From contig JAKQCW010000129.1 in the NCBI GenBank assembly GCA_029558955.1, forward strand, positions 1 to 64,000: DNA of 64,000 nucleotides. The letters run 5' to 3'. The notes beneath the pieces are model-generated. The model made no database searches. It saw only the letters and a list, made by a program, of their open reading frames with translations, and was not told where the DNA came from. This document shows, piece after piece, positions 11,536 to 20,454 of the stretch (position 1 is the first letter of the stretch; every line of letters begins with the position of its first letter). This DNA is from Chloroflexota bacterium. Lineage in GTDB: Bacteria > Chloroflexota > Anaerolineae > JAAEKA01. Both the position numbers and the translations under genes were made by a program.

Positions 11536-13656
11536 GTGTCCATCATCCGCCGTCTCTCCCATCTCTCCACCGGCAAAAAAGATGCGCTGACCCTCCTGCT
11601 GATCCTCTTGGTCGCGGCCGCGTATCGCCTCTGGCAGTTGCCCGCCATGCCCCCCGGCCTGTTCGGCGATGAGGCCGTCAACGGCTTGGATGCGCTGGAT
11701 GCGCTGGCCGGCCGAGCCAGCCTCTTCTACCCTGCCAACTATGGCCGTGAGGGGCTGGCCATGTTGCTGTTCGCCGCGGGCATTCAGCTTGGCGGACCCA
11801 CCGCCCTGGCGCTGCGCCTCCCCGCCGCGCTGGCTGGCATCGCCACTGCGCTGGGGAGCTACTGGCTGGGGCGGGAGCTGCTGGCCGGCACGCGCTACCG
11901 CGGCGCGCTGGTTCCGCTGTTGGCCGCCCTCTTCCTGAGCACCAGCTTCTGGCACGTCTACACCAGCCGCTACGCCGAACGGCTGATCTTCACGCCGTTG
12001 ATGACCACGCTGGCCTTCGCCGCCTTCTGGCGGGCCGCCAACCGCGCCGGCCGGCCGGCTGCCTGGCCCTGGTTTCTGCTCTCCGGCCTCTTCCTGGGGC
12101 TGAGCGTCCATTTCTACAGCATCAGCCGGCTGCTGCCGGTCTTTTTGGCGCTCTATCTGCTGGCGCAGGCCGGCTATCTGTGGCTGGCCCGGCGATCCAG
12201 GCAGTCCGACGCCATTGCTGACCCCGGTCAATCTCTGCTGCGCCGCGCCTTCTGGCCGCTGGTCGGGCTCTACGGCGTGGCGCTGCTGGTTTTTGCACCG
12301 TTGGGCCTCTACTTTCTCAGCCATCCGGGCAGCTTTGTGCAGCGCGCCCAGGTGGTCTCGGCCTTCAACCCTGAGCTCAACGGCAGCGGCGCGGGGGCGA
12401 TGATGCTCCAGGCCGGCATGGCCAACCTGCGTCAGTTCGTCGTGCCCGGCGCAGGGGACAGCGCGCCCTTCTTCAACCTGCCTGGCCGGGCGGTGTTCGA
12501 TCCGCTGACGGCCGGGCTGGCTGTGGCGGGTCTGCTGCTCTGCTTGGCGCTGGTGCTGGCCGGCTGGCAGCGCCGGCGACCAGCGCCGGTCGCGGCGCAG
12601 GGCAGCAGGCTGCTCTTCCTGCTGCTCTGGTTTCCTGTCATGCTGCTGCCCGGGTTGCTGGCCGTGGATCGCTTTCCGGCGCTGCCGCGGGTGATGGGCG
12701 TGATCCCTGGCGTCTACTTCTTTCCCGCGCTGGCGCTGGGCGAGCTGCTGATCCAGGCGCGCCGCTGGGCCGCCCGCGGTCGGCCGGCCGCGCGCTGGGC
12801 CCCCTGGCTGGCTGTGGGCTTGACGGTTTTGGCGCTGCTGATGCACGGCGGGCTGACCTGGCGCGACTATTTCCAGCGTTGGGCCCGCGCGGCCGACACC
12901 TTCGACGCGTTCGAGGGGGACATGGCCGCCGCGGCCGCCTGGATGGCCGCGCATCCGGGGCAGGAGGTCTTCCTCTCGGCCGACATCTATCGTCACCCCT
13001 CCTTCGTCTTTTTGCATCAGCAGGCGCCGCTCAGCCAGTTCTTCGACTACACAGACCCCGCGGTGCACTTCTTTGACGGTCGAGCGACGTTGCCGCTGCC
13101 GGCGCCAGGCAGCCAGGCCACCTACCTGTTCACCGCCAACGCCGGCCCTGACCCGCTGCTGGCCAGCGCGCCCGGTTGGACCGGCTGGGAGGCAGTGAAC
13201 GCGGCCGAGGCTGGCGCTCCAGGGTTGACCGTGCTTCGTCTGAACGGCGATGCGGTGGATCGCAGCGGGTTCCTGCCGGCCGAGCTTTCCTTCGCCGCCG
13301 GGCCGAGCCTGATCGGCTACCGCGTCCAGCAGTTGGACGACAACGCGGCCGCCGTTCTCCTTCTGTGGGAGGTGGGCGCTCCCCAGGCTGGGCGCTATCA
13401 GGGCTTGCAGGTGCAGGTCGGCTGGCTGTCGCCCGACGGCGGCCAGCAGTTGGCCCAGGTCAGCGGCGAGCTGGCTTATCGCCCCACCGAGTGGGCGCCG
13501 GGCAGCCAGGCGCTGTCCTGGCTGGTTCTGCCGTTGACGCCTGACCAGCCGGGCGATGCCCAATTGGCGCTGCGTGTAGTCGATCTGGCCAACGGCCAGC
13601 CGCTGGCCGCCGCGGGCAGCGGCGGCGACGGCTGGGTGATCCTGTCTGGGCGCTGA
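11536..13656 (+). CDS. GT39-like membrane glycosyltransferase
   Basis: A 706-residue protein if started at GTG 11536. The first luminal loop after helix one has LFGDEAVNGLDALDAL, the acidic motif where GT-C enzymes of the ArnT/PMT class bind metal and sugar. About ten membrane segments extend to residue 450 (last around WLAVGLTVLALLMHGGL), followed by a 250-residue extracytoplasmic beta-rich domain. Such enzymes take the sugar from a polyprenyl phosphate and transfer it outside the membrane. A TATACT 7 bases upstream supports the chosen start; an alternative TTG at 11479 would add 19 residues encoded partly by a dispersed repeat. It heads a run of similar genes. Confidence 0.8.
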   Translation: MSIIRRLSHLSTGKKDALTLLLILLVAAAYRLWQLPAMPPGLFGDEAVNGLDALDALAGRASLFYPANYGREGLAMLLFAAGIQLGGPTALALRLPAALAGIATALGSYWLGRELLAGTRYRGALVPLLAALFLSTSFWHVYTSRYAERLIFTPLMTTLAFAAFWRAANRAGRPAAWPWFLLSGLFLGLSVHFYSISRLLPVFLALYLLAQAGYLWLARRSRQSDAIADPGQSLLRRAFWPLVGLYGVALLVFAPLGLYFLSHPGSFVQRAQVVSAFNPELNGSGAGAMMLQAGMANLRQFVVPGAGDSAPFFNLPGRAVFDPLTAGLAVAGLLLCLALVLAGWQRRRPAPVAAQGSRLLFLLLWFPVMLLPGLLAVDRFPALPRVMGVIPGVYFFPALALGELLIQARRWAARGRPAARWAPWLAVGLTVLALLMHGGLTWRDYFQRWARAADTFDAFEGDMAAAAAWMAAHPGQEVFLSADIYRHPSFVFLHQQAPLSQFFDYTDPAVHFFDGRATLPLPAPGSQATYLFTANAGPDPLLASAPGWTGWEAVNAAEAGAPGLTVLRLNGDAVDRSGFLPAELSFAAGPSLIGYRVQQLDDNAAAVLLLWEVGAPQAGRYQGLQVQVGWLSPDGGQQLAQVSGELAYRPTEWAPGSQALSWLVLPLTPDQPGDAQLALRVVDLANGQPLAAAGSGGDGWVILSGR

Positions 13657-13754
13657 CAGGCTGAGCAGGGCGGCCAGCCCGCTCCGATCGTTGCCCGCCG
13701 GCAGGCGCTGCGCCGGCCCGGCCGGCCGATGTTTGAAAACGTGAAACGTGACCC

Positions 13755-15608
13755 ATGGACATGACTTCTGACACCAGGCCGCCGCGCCGCATCTTTCTGG
13801 CTATTCTGGCCATCTACCTGGCGCTGGCCGTGGGCTATTCGGCGATCGTCCCCCTGGGCGAGGCGCCGGATGAGGCCGATCACTACGCGTACATCGTCTA
13901 TCTGGGCGTCCAGCGCGCCTTGCCGGTGGGGCCGGAGGTGACGCAGAGCAAGCATCCGCCGCTCTACCACGCCATGGCCGCAGCCCTCAGCGCCTGGACC
14001 GGGCTGGACTTCACCTTTCTGCGTTCCAACCCCGACGCGCTGCCGCTGGGGCCGGACAAACCCCCCAACTTCTTCATCCACAGCGCGCTGGAGGGCTTTC
14101 CCTGGCGCGGCGGTGCGCTGGCCATGCACCTGGCGCGGCTGCTGTCGGTGGCCCTGGGCGCGGTGACGCTGTGGGCCACATGGCGGCTGGGTCGGGAGAT
14201 TTTCCCGCGCCGGCCGGCCATCGGCCTGGCAGCGGCCGCGTTTCTGGCCGGCCTGCCCGGCTTCCTCTTCATCAGCGGCTCCGTCAACAACGACAACGCG
14301 GCCGGCGCGTTGAGCGCGCTGGCCCTTCTGCTGTGCGCGGCCATCATCGGGCGCGGGCTGCGCTGGGGGCGGACGGCGCTGCTGGGGCTGGTGCTGGGCC
14401 TGGGGCTGCTGGCCAAGGTCGGCGCGCTGGCGCTCTGGCCGTTAGCGGCGCTGGCGGTGGGCGGCGCATGGTGGCTGGCGCGGCCGGCAGCTCGCGAATC
14501 TGACGGCGGTCGGGAGCGCGTTTCCTGGCTGCTGGCGTTCGGCCATCTGGCGCTGGCCTACGGCCTGGGGCTGCTGGTGGCTGCGCCCTGGTGGCTGCGC
14601 AACTGGCGGCTGTACGGCGACCCCTTCGGCTGGGAGCTGGTGCGGGCGACGGTCGATCAACGCCTTGGTCCCGTCGGCCTGGCCGAGGCGCTATGGCTGT
14701 TGAAAGGCTTTTTCCCCACCTTCTGGGGCCGCTTCGCCGCGGCCGGCCAGGTCTCGCTGCCGAATTGGGTGTATGCGCTGGCCGCGGTCTTCACCGTCGT
14801 CGTCATCGTCGGCGCAGTCCGTTTCCTTCTGCGCCTCCCATCAACCGTTCACCGTTCACCGTTCACCGATAACCGTTCACCGTTCACCGCTCACCATCCC
14901 TTCCCCTTCCACCTCGCCCTGCTGGCCGGCGCGCCCCTTCTCATGTTCTTCTCCATCTACCGCTACAGCGCCATTGCCCTGGGCACCGATCAGGCGCGGC
15001 TGATGTGGCCGGCGCTGGCGGCCATGGCCGTCTGGGTGGGCATGGGGGTGATGGGGCTGGCGGACTGGATCAAAGGAGGGGAGGGAACGCGGACAGACCG
15101 CCGCGTCGTGGCGGGGTTTGCCGCGGGCATGGCGTTGTTTGGGCTGGCCGCGCTGCTGGGCGTGGCCCGGCCCGCCTATGCGCCCCCCAAGCCGGCGCTG
15201 GCGGCTGAGGCAGGTGCGGCTGCGCCGTTGGCCCGCTTCGGCGACCTGGAGTTGATCGGCGTCGAGCTGCCGCAGGCGCCTCTGACCGTGGGGCAGCCGG
15301 TTCCTGTGCGGCTGCTCTGGCGCGCGGCTGCGCCGTTGACCGACGACCTGCGGCCGGCGCTGCGCTTGGTGCACCAGGATGGCTGGCTGGCGGCGGAATG
15401 GAGCCACGCGCCGGCCGGAGGCCGTTACAGCACCGATCGCTGGCAGGTGGGCCAGGTGATCGCCGACGACTATCTGCTGCTCCCCCAGCCGGACAGCTCC
15501 GGCGCGTTTACGGTGGAGGTGGGTGTGCGCCCCTTCGGCGGGGACTGGCTGACGCCCGCTGGCGCGGCGGGGCCCTTTGCGCCGCTGGGTCAGATCAGCT
15601 ATCAGTGA
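13755..15608 (+). CDS. GT-C/DUF2142-like membrane glycosyltransferase with heptamer array
   Basis: A 617-residue polytopic protein. After helix one the loop reads PLGEAPDEADHYAYIVYLG, the acidic GT-C signature in DUF2142/GT39-type proteins, followed by SKHPPLYHAMAAALS. Around ten hydrophobic segments reach residue 475; the last 130 residues are an extracytoplasmic beta domain resembling that of the preceding gene. Residues about 363-386 are encoded by a heptamer repeat array (14841-14905) and read STVHRSPFTDNRSPF and similar, in a loop between membrane helices. It probably works with the upstream paralogue in polysaccharide or glycoprotein synthesis. The gene ends three bases from the convergent GT2 gene. 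Confidence 0.75.
   Translation: MDMTSDTRPPRRIFLAILAIYLALAVGYSAIVPLGEAPDEADHYAYIVYLGVQRALPVGPEVTQSKHPPLYHAMAAALSAWTGLDFTFLRSNPDALPLGPDKPPNFFIHSALEGFPWRGGALAMHLARLLSVALGAVTLWATWRLGREIFPRRPAIGLAAAAFLAGLPGFLFISGSVNNDNAAGALSALALLLCAAIIGRGLRWGRTALLGLVLGLGLLAKVGALALWPLAALAVGGAWWLARPAARESDGGRERVSWLLAFGHLALAYGLGLLVAAPWWLRNWRLYGDPFGWELVRATVDQRLGPVGLAEALWLLKGFFPTFWGRFAAAGQVSLPNWVYALAAVFTVVVIVGAVRFLLRLPSTVHRSPFTDNRSPFTAHHPFPFHLALLAGAPLLMFFSIYRYSAIALGTDQARLMWPALAAMAVWVGMGVMGLADWIKGGEGTRTDRRVVAGFAAGMALFGLAALLGVARPAYAPPKPALAAEAGAAAPLARFGDLELIGVELPQAPLTVGQPVPVRLLWRAAAPLTDDLRPALRLVHQDGWLAAEWSHAPAGGRYSTDRWQVGQVIADDYLLLPQPDSSGAFTVEVGVRPFGGDWLTPAGAAGPFAPLGQISYQ
14841..14905. repeat. Heptamer array ACCGTTC inside a gene
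   Basis: About eight units of ACCGTTC, some altered to ACCGATA or ACCGCTC, lie in frame within the glycosyltransferase gene. Similar heptamer arrays with other units occur at 22430 and 49888. Confidence 0.9.
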
Positions 15609-15611
15609 TTA

Positions 15612-16412
15612 TCAGGCCGCACCCTGGCCCGCTTCGGGCGCGCCGGCCGCCTTTGGCTCCATCCCCAGGCGCGAGCGGGCCGAGAAGAGCAGGATATCGC
15701 GGATGTAGCGCCAGTAGATCATCTTGGAGTAGCCCTGGGTGCGCGGGTGCATGGTCATGGGGATCTCGGTCGCGCGTGCGCCCGTTTCCAGCAGACGCAC
15801 CAGAAAGACGGGCACGAAGATGAAGGATTTCTCCTGCCAGGGCACGGTGGCAGGATCGACCTTGAGAAAAGTCTCGCTGGTGAAGGCGCGGTAGGAGGTG
15901 GTGATCTCGGTGACGCCGTGCAGGCCCAGCGCGCCGCGCACCATCTGATTGGCGCCCACGCTGAGCACCTTGCGATACCAGGGCATGCGGTTGACGCTGC
16001 CATCCACAAAGCGGGATCCGACCACCACGTCGTAGCCTGCTTCGATCTTGGCCAGGAAGTGCGGGATATCCTCGGGGTTGTGCTGGAAGTCGGCGTCCAT
16101 CTCGATCAGCACGTCGGCCCCCAGGGCATCGATGGCATATTGGAAGCCGCGGAAGAGGCCGATGCCGATGCCCCGCTCCTGCACGTCCAGCAGATGCACG
16201 CGCGGGTTTGTCGCGGCCAGAGCGGCCACGATCTCCAGCGTGCCATCGGCCGAGTGGCTGTCGGCCACCAGCACGTGCAACTCGAACGCGTCGGTGTGGG
16301 TTTGCTCGGCCAGCGTCGCGGCGATCAGGTCTGCGATGTTTTCTTTTTCGTCGAAAGTCGGCGTGACGACGACGGCGCGGCGGGTGGCCGTTGGGCGGGT
16401 TGGGGTCATCAA
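15612..16412 (-). CDS. GT2 polyprenyl-phosphate mannosyltransferase-like protein
   Basis: A 266-residue family 2 glycosyltransferase resembling polyprenol-phosphate mannose synthase: VVVTPTFDEKENIADLIAATL at the N-terminus, LHVLVADSHSADGTLEI for the nucleotide-binding strand, and DVLIEMDADFQHNPEDI holding the metal-binding DxD. The GSRFVDGSVNRMPWYRKVLS segment is also typical. No C-terminal membrane domain is present, so it would act on the cytoplasmic face. A product of polyprenyl-phosphate sugar would supply the neighbouring GT-C enzymes. The gene is convergent with the glycosyltransferase at 13755 and its start overlaps the end of the Rpn-type gene by four bases. Confidence 0.88.
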   Translation of the reverse strand: MMTPTRPTATRRAVVVTPTFDEKENIADLIAATLAEQTHTDAFELHVLVADSHSADGTLEIVAALAATNPRVHLLDVQERGIGIGLFRGFQYAIDALGADVLIEMDADFQHNPEDIPHFLAKIEAGYDVVVGSRFVDGSVNRMPWYRKVLSVGANQMVRGALGLHGVTEITTSYRAFTSETFLKVDPATVPWQEKSFIFVPVFLVRLLETGARATEIPMTMHPRTQGYSKMIYWRYIRDILLFSARSRLGMEPKAAGAPEAGQGAA

Positions 16413-17467
16413 GTCAGTGATTGCAGGGCTGCATGGACTTGATCCAGCGACGTGGCCGTCTTGACAACCTGCTGCACAGCGCGCAGCACACTGAGATCGC
16501 TGATTTTATAGATGCCCGGCAGCAAAAGGGTTCCCTCGACGCCGAATTTGAGTTCCAGGGCAAACTCGATGTTGGCCAGAAGGCCCTCGCGTCGCCCTTG
16601 CTCCAGGCCCTGCTGCATGCCTTGCTGCATGCCCTGCTGCATACCCTGCTGCATGCCCTGCTGTAGGCCCTGCTGTAGGCCCTGCTGCATGCCCTGCTTC
16701 AATCCTTGTTCGACCCATTGTTCTGCAAGGGTAGCCATAAGTTCGCCTCCTTCAGGAAAGGCCTGATCCACGGCCTCCCGCAAGTCCTGGGGTGTGATGC
16801 GCCTGGCGCTGACTGACACGTAGCGCAATAGCGTCTGCAGGTATTCCAGGCCGGTTTGCTGGCGGGACAGGTCGCCGAGCAACGACAACGCGTCAGCCAG
16901 GCGCGGGCCGAAGTCGTTGTGCAAGATGTGCTTGAACACCTGCAAGGTGACACGCAGTACGACCTCGCCGCGGATCTCAGCGTCATCCATGCCGGTGAGA
17001 TCGCATAGCGAGTACTCGAACTCCGGCACGTAGCGGAGAAACGCGTCAGGCGCCTGCACCAACCAACGAAAGCCCGGCTTGATCTGCCAGTCGAACTCGC
17101 CGTGATAGACCACCACCGGCACGATGGCAACCAATCGGTCATACTGGCGCAGTGAATGCTCCCAAACGCGCGTCAGATAGCGCAGAAGCTGAAAGGCCAC
17201 CAGCCGGTCGGCGTAGCTCTTGTGCTCGAACAGCAGGTAGACCAGCCCATCGTCGCCGTTGTGCAGCTTGAGGGTGAAGAGCAGGTCTGTGTGATGGGCC
17301 TGCAAGGCCGTGTCAATGAAGGACTCCGTGCTCAGCTCCAGCGATGCCAGATCCATGTGCTCGACCACATCGGCCGGCAGATAGTTCTGGACGAAGTCGC
17401 GCGCCATCGCCGGGTTCGACATCACCTGCTTGAAAAAGCGGTCGTGTGGGTTGACTACAGATTCCAT
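16409..17467 (-). CDS. Rpn-family putative recombination-promoting nuclease
   Basis: A 352-residue protein. The opening NPHDRFFKQVMSNPAMARDFVQNYLP and the LYLLFEHKSYADRLVAFQLLRYL segment (the PD-(D/E)XK core, with the ExK of EHKS) match the Rpn/YhgA family once called putative transposases. Near residues 252-297 runs a Gln-Gly-rich tandem (EQGLKQGMQQGLQQG and so on) with about ten repeats, a feature common in this family and encoded by a near-perfect 12-bp DNA repeat. I choose ATG 17467: a TACAAT ends seven bases before it and the family N-terminus begins here. Overlaps the GT2 gene by four bases. Its function here is unknown; it may be a lone selfish or defence nuclease. Confidence 0.85.
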   Translation of the reverse strand: MESVVNPHDRFFKQVMSNPAMARDFVQNYLPADVVEHMDLASLELSTESFIDTALQAHHTDLLFTLKLHNGDDGLVYLLFEHKSYADRLVAFQLLRYLTRVWEHSLRQYDRLVAIVPVVVYHGEFDWQIKPGFRWLVQAPDAFLRYVPEFEYSLCDLTGMDDAEIRGEVVLRVTLQVFKHILHNDFGPRLADALSLLGDLSRQQTGLEYLQTLLRYVSVSARRITPQDLREAVDQAFPEGGELMATLAEQWVEQGLKQGMQQGLQQGLQQGMQQGMQQGMQQGMQQGLEQGRREGLLANIEFALELKFGVEGTLLLPGIYKISDLSVLRAVQQVVKTATSLDQVHAALQSLT

Positions 17468-17474
17468 GAACGGT

Positions 17475-17502
17475 ATTGTACTCAAGTTCGTGTTTCAGGC
17501 AA
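17475..17502 (-). promoter_or_regulatory. Promoter for the Rpn gene
   Basis: Minus-strand TTGCCT (17497-17502), 16-base spacer and TACAAT (17475-17480). The -10 ends seven bases before the ATG at 17467, implying a leaderless transcript. Confidence 0.55.
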
Positions 17503-17610
17503 TGCCGGGCAAGGACTGACGGTGCTGCTGGCGTCCGGTGTTGCTCAAAGCCCTGGCCTGTGGTACCATGCCGCCGAACGTCTCTCACGAAGACAAGGAT
17601 CACTGATCTC

Positions 17611-20454
17611 ATGCGACGCATTCATCTGTGGGCGCTTTTGCTCTACAGCCTGCTGGCCGTGCTCCTCACCTGGCCGTTGATCACGCGGATCACGACCCAC
17701 GTGCCGGGCAGCGACATCTGGGCCTACGACGAATATACCTTCCTCTGGAACATCTGGTATTTCAAGCGCGCGCTGATCGACCAGCTCAGCACGCCGCTCC
17801 ACACCGACCTGATCTTCTACCCGGTGGGCATGGGGCTGGTGATGTACACCTTCAACCTGCTGGCGGCCGCGCTGGCCCTGCCCATCCACCTGGCCACCGA
17901 CAACATCCCCCTGGCCAGCAACCTGATCAATCTGGCCTCCACCGCGCTGGCCGGCTACGGCGCCTTCCTGTTGGCTCTCCACCTGCTGCGCCAGCCCCCC
18001 GTCCGCAGCGACGAGGCAACGGCGAACGGTTCGGCGCACCCGCCGGCGTTCACCATCCCCGCCGCGGCTTTCATCGCCGGCCTGATCTACGCCTTCGCCT
18101 CCAGCCGCATGGTCTACCTCGCGCTGGGGCACTACATGATCGTCACCACCCAGTGGCTGCCCTTCTTCCTGCTCTACTTCGTGCGCACCCTGGAAGGCTG
18201 GCGGACGCGCGATGCGCTCATGGCCGGCCTCTTTGCCGCGCTCTGCCTGCTGACCGACATGCTCTACGGGGTGTTGATCGCCCTGATGGCCGGCGTGCTG
18301 CTGCTGGATTGGTGGCTGGGCTATCGCCGCACGCGCAGGGCTGACGGGAGCGGCCCGGCCATCCCGCTGATGCGCCGACTGGGCCGGCTGGCGAGCATGG
18401 TCGCCGTGGCCGCCCTGCTCAGCCTGCCCCTGCTGATTCCCACCCTGCGCGAGGGGCTGAACGCCGACTACGCCGTCGAGGGCTGGGGCATGTCCGACCA
18501 GTTGAGCGCCGACCTGGTGGGCCTGGTCACGCCCACCGATCTGCATCCGCTCTGGGGCAACGACTGGGAGACCAGCCTGCGCGCGGTGCAGACCGGCGAA
18601 AGCCGTTTCAGCGACGTCAACACCGTCTTCGTGGGCTATGCGGCCCTGGCCCTGGCCCTGCTGGGCGCGGCGGTGGCCGGACGCCGGGCGCGCGGCTGGA
18701 CGGCCAGCGCGCTCATCGCCTTCGTGCTGGCGCTGGGGCCGCTCTTGCAGATCAACGGCCAGTCGCGCTTCGACCTGGATGGCCTGCAGGTCAGCCTGCC
18801 GTTGCCCTACATCCTGCTGCATTACATCCCCTTCGTCAAAGGCTTCCGCGCCCCCAACCGCTTCAGCCTGGTGTTGTTGCAGGCCATGGCCGTGCTGGCC
18901 GGCTACGGCGCAGCCTGGCTGCTGGCCAAGGTTGCCGGGTCCCCGTCAGGAGATCGCCCCGAGCGGGCGCAGGGCTCCTCCCCACGCCGCACGCTTGCCA
19001 TCGTCCTGACCATCCTCCTCGCCGCCGCCATCCTCTTCGAGCACCTGGCCGTGCCCATGCCGCTGACCGACGCGCGCGTGCCCGCCCCCTACCAGGACCT
19101 GGCCGCGCAGCCGGGCGACTGGACCTTGATGCAACTGCCCATGGGCTGGCGCAACGGCTTCGGCGTCTTCGGCGCGGAGGACACGCGCATCGAATGGTAT
19201 CAGACCGTCCACGGCCAGCCGATCCTCAGCGGCAACACCTCGCGCAACCCCGCCTTCAAGTTCGAGTACTTCGAGCGGCTGCCGCTGTTGCAGGCCATCA
19301 CCGGCCTCGAGATGTACCAGCCGCCCGACGCGGCCACCGACCAGGCCGCGCGCGCCCAGGCGGCCGAGCTGATGGCCCTCTGGAACGTGCGCTACCTGGC
19401 GGTCAACCCGCCTGTGGCCGGCCGTTATCCCTACACAGATACCTGGCAGATGACGCAGGACTACGCGCTGGAGGTGATCCCGGTGGATCCGCAGCCGCTG
19501 TGGGACGCGGACGGCGTGCAGGTCTACGCGGTGCAGCAGGCGGATGTGCCCTTCCCCTTCGAGCTGGACCTGGGCAGCCGCAACACCGACCCCTACCGCG
19601 GCCCCGGCTGGAGCGTGGACGAGGCCGACATCGCCGGCGCCAGCGGCGTCTGGGCCGAGGGCCGCGAGGCTGAGCTCTATCTGCCGCTGCGCTTCGAGTC
19701 TCCCGCCCCGGTGGATGTTGTCCTGCGCGTTCAGCCCTTCAGCTATCCCGGCGCGCCGCAGCAGACCCTCTCCCTGGAAATGAACGGCGTGGCGTTGGGG
19801 GCGCAGCCGTTGACGGACGGCTGGCAGGAGCTGCGCTTCACCGCGCCGGCCGAGGCCACCCGCTCTGGCCTGAACCGGCTGACCCTGCGTTTCGACGGCA
19901 GCGCACGCCCCAGCGACGTGCTGCCGGGCCAGGGACTGATCGGCGCCACCGGTGTGCAGTCGCCGGTGGATATCGAGATCAACAGCGGCGGCGCGGCCCA
20001 GGACCTGGCCTTCATCACCGTCACGACGCCAGAGGGGGCAGCGGTCGATGCGTCGGCCGGCCGGCGCGGCTACAACCTGGCGGTCATCGATCCCCAGAAC
20101 GGCCAGGTGTTGGACAAACAGGGTTTCGACACCTTCGCCAACGCCTTCGAAGCTGACCGCATGGCCCAGTTCATCGACGACCTGCCCGCGGGCGTCATCG
20201 TGGCCGGCGCAGTGCGCGGCGATGCCAGCGCGGCGCTCACCGAGCGGGCGGTGCAAGCCCTGGCCAGCCTGGGCAGCGCGGTCGATCTGCGCGCCGCGCC
20301 GGGCTTCGGCCATGCCTTCGTCGGCGTCAAGGGCGCCGCGCCCGGCGCGGCCGCCGAACAGACCGGCGGCGAGGGCGCCTATCTGCGCCTGGCCGCCGAC
20401 CGCCGGCCGCTCTCGGCCGCGCTGGATTGGCTGCGTCTGGAGGCGGCGCAGTGA
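17611..20454 (+). CDS. Large GT-C-like membrane protein
   Basis: A 947-residue protein started at ATG 17611 (AAGGA upstream). The first helix is followed by HVPGSDIWAYDEYTFLWNIWYF, with the acidic residues placed as in GT-C enzymes, and then DLIFYPVGMGLVMYTFNLL. Around 11 hydrophobic segments reach residue about 480; the remaining half is an extracytoplasmic beta-rich region. I do not recognise the family precisely, but the plan matches membrane glycosyltransferases with large outer domains. Its stop overlaps the GTG start of the next glycosyltransferase (GTGA), so translation is coupled. It lies divergent from the Rpn gene. Confidence 0.65.
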   Translation: MRRIHLWALLLYSLLAVLLTWPLITRITTHVPGSDIWAYDEYTFLWNIWYFKRALIDQLSTPLHTDLIFYPVGMGLVMYTFNLLAAALALPIHLATDNIPLASNLINLASTALAGYGAFLLALHLLRQPPVRSDEATANGSAHPPAFTIPAAAFIAGLIYAFASSRMVYLALGHYMIVTTQWLPFFLLYFVRTLEGWRTRDALMAGLFAALCLLTDMLYGVLIALMAGVLLLDWWLGYRRTRRADGSGPAIPLMRRLGRLASMVAVAALLSLPLLIPTLREGLNADYAVEGWGMSDQLSADLVGLVTPTDLHPLWGNDWETSLRAVQTGESRFSDVNTVFVGYAALALALLGAAVAGRRARGWTASALIAFVLALGPLLQINGQSRFDLDGLQVSLPLPYILLHYIPFVKGFRAPNRFSLVLLQAMAVLAGYGAAWLLAKVAGSPSGDRPERAQGSSPRRTLAIVLTILLAAAILFEHLAVPMPLTDARVPAPYQDLAAQPGDWTLMQLPMGWRNGFGVFGAEDTRIEWYQTVHGQPILSGNTSRNPAFKFEYFERLPLLQAITGLEMYQPPDAATDQAARAQAAELMALWNVRYLAVNPPVAGRYPYTDTWQMTQDYALEVIPVDPQPLWDADGVQVYAVQQADVPFPFELDLGSRNTDPYRGPGWSVDEADIAGASGVWAEGREAELYLPLRFESPAPVDVVLRVQPFSYPGAPQQTLSLEMNGVALGAQPLTDGWQELRFTAPAEATRSGLNRLTLRFDGSARPSDVLPGQGLIGATGVQSPVDIEINSGGAAQDLAFITVTTPEGAAVDASAGRRGYNLAVIDPQNGQVLDKQGFDTFANAFEADRMAQFIDDLPAGVIVAGAVRGDASAALTERAVQALASLGSAVDLRAAPGFGHAFVGVKGAAPGAAAEQTGGEGAYLRLAADRRPLSAALDWLRLEAAQ

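Noticed and set aside
11449-13563. A 704-codon minus-strand open frame
   Set aside because: Antisense to a clear membrane glycosyltransferase; Gln/Arg/Pro-rich shadow.
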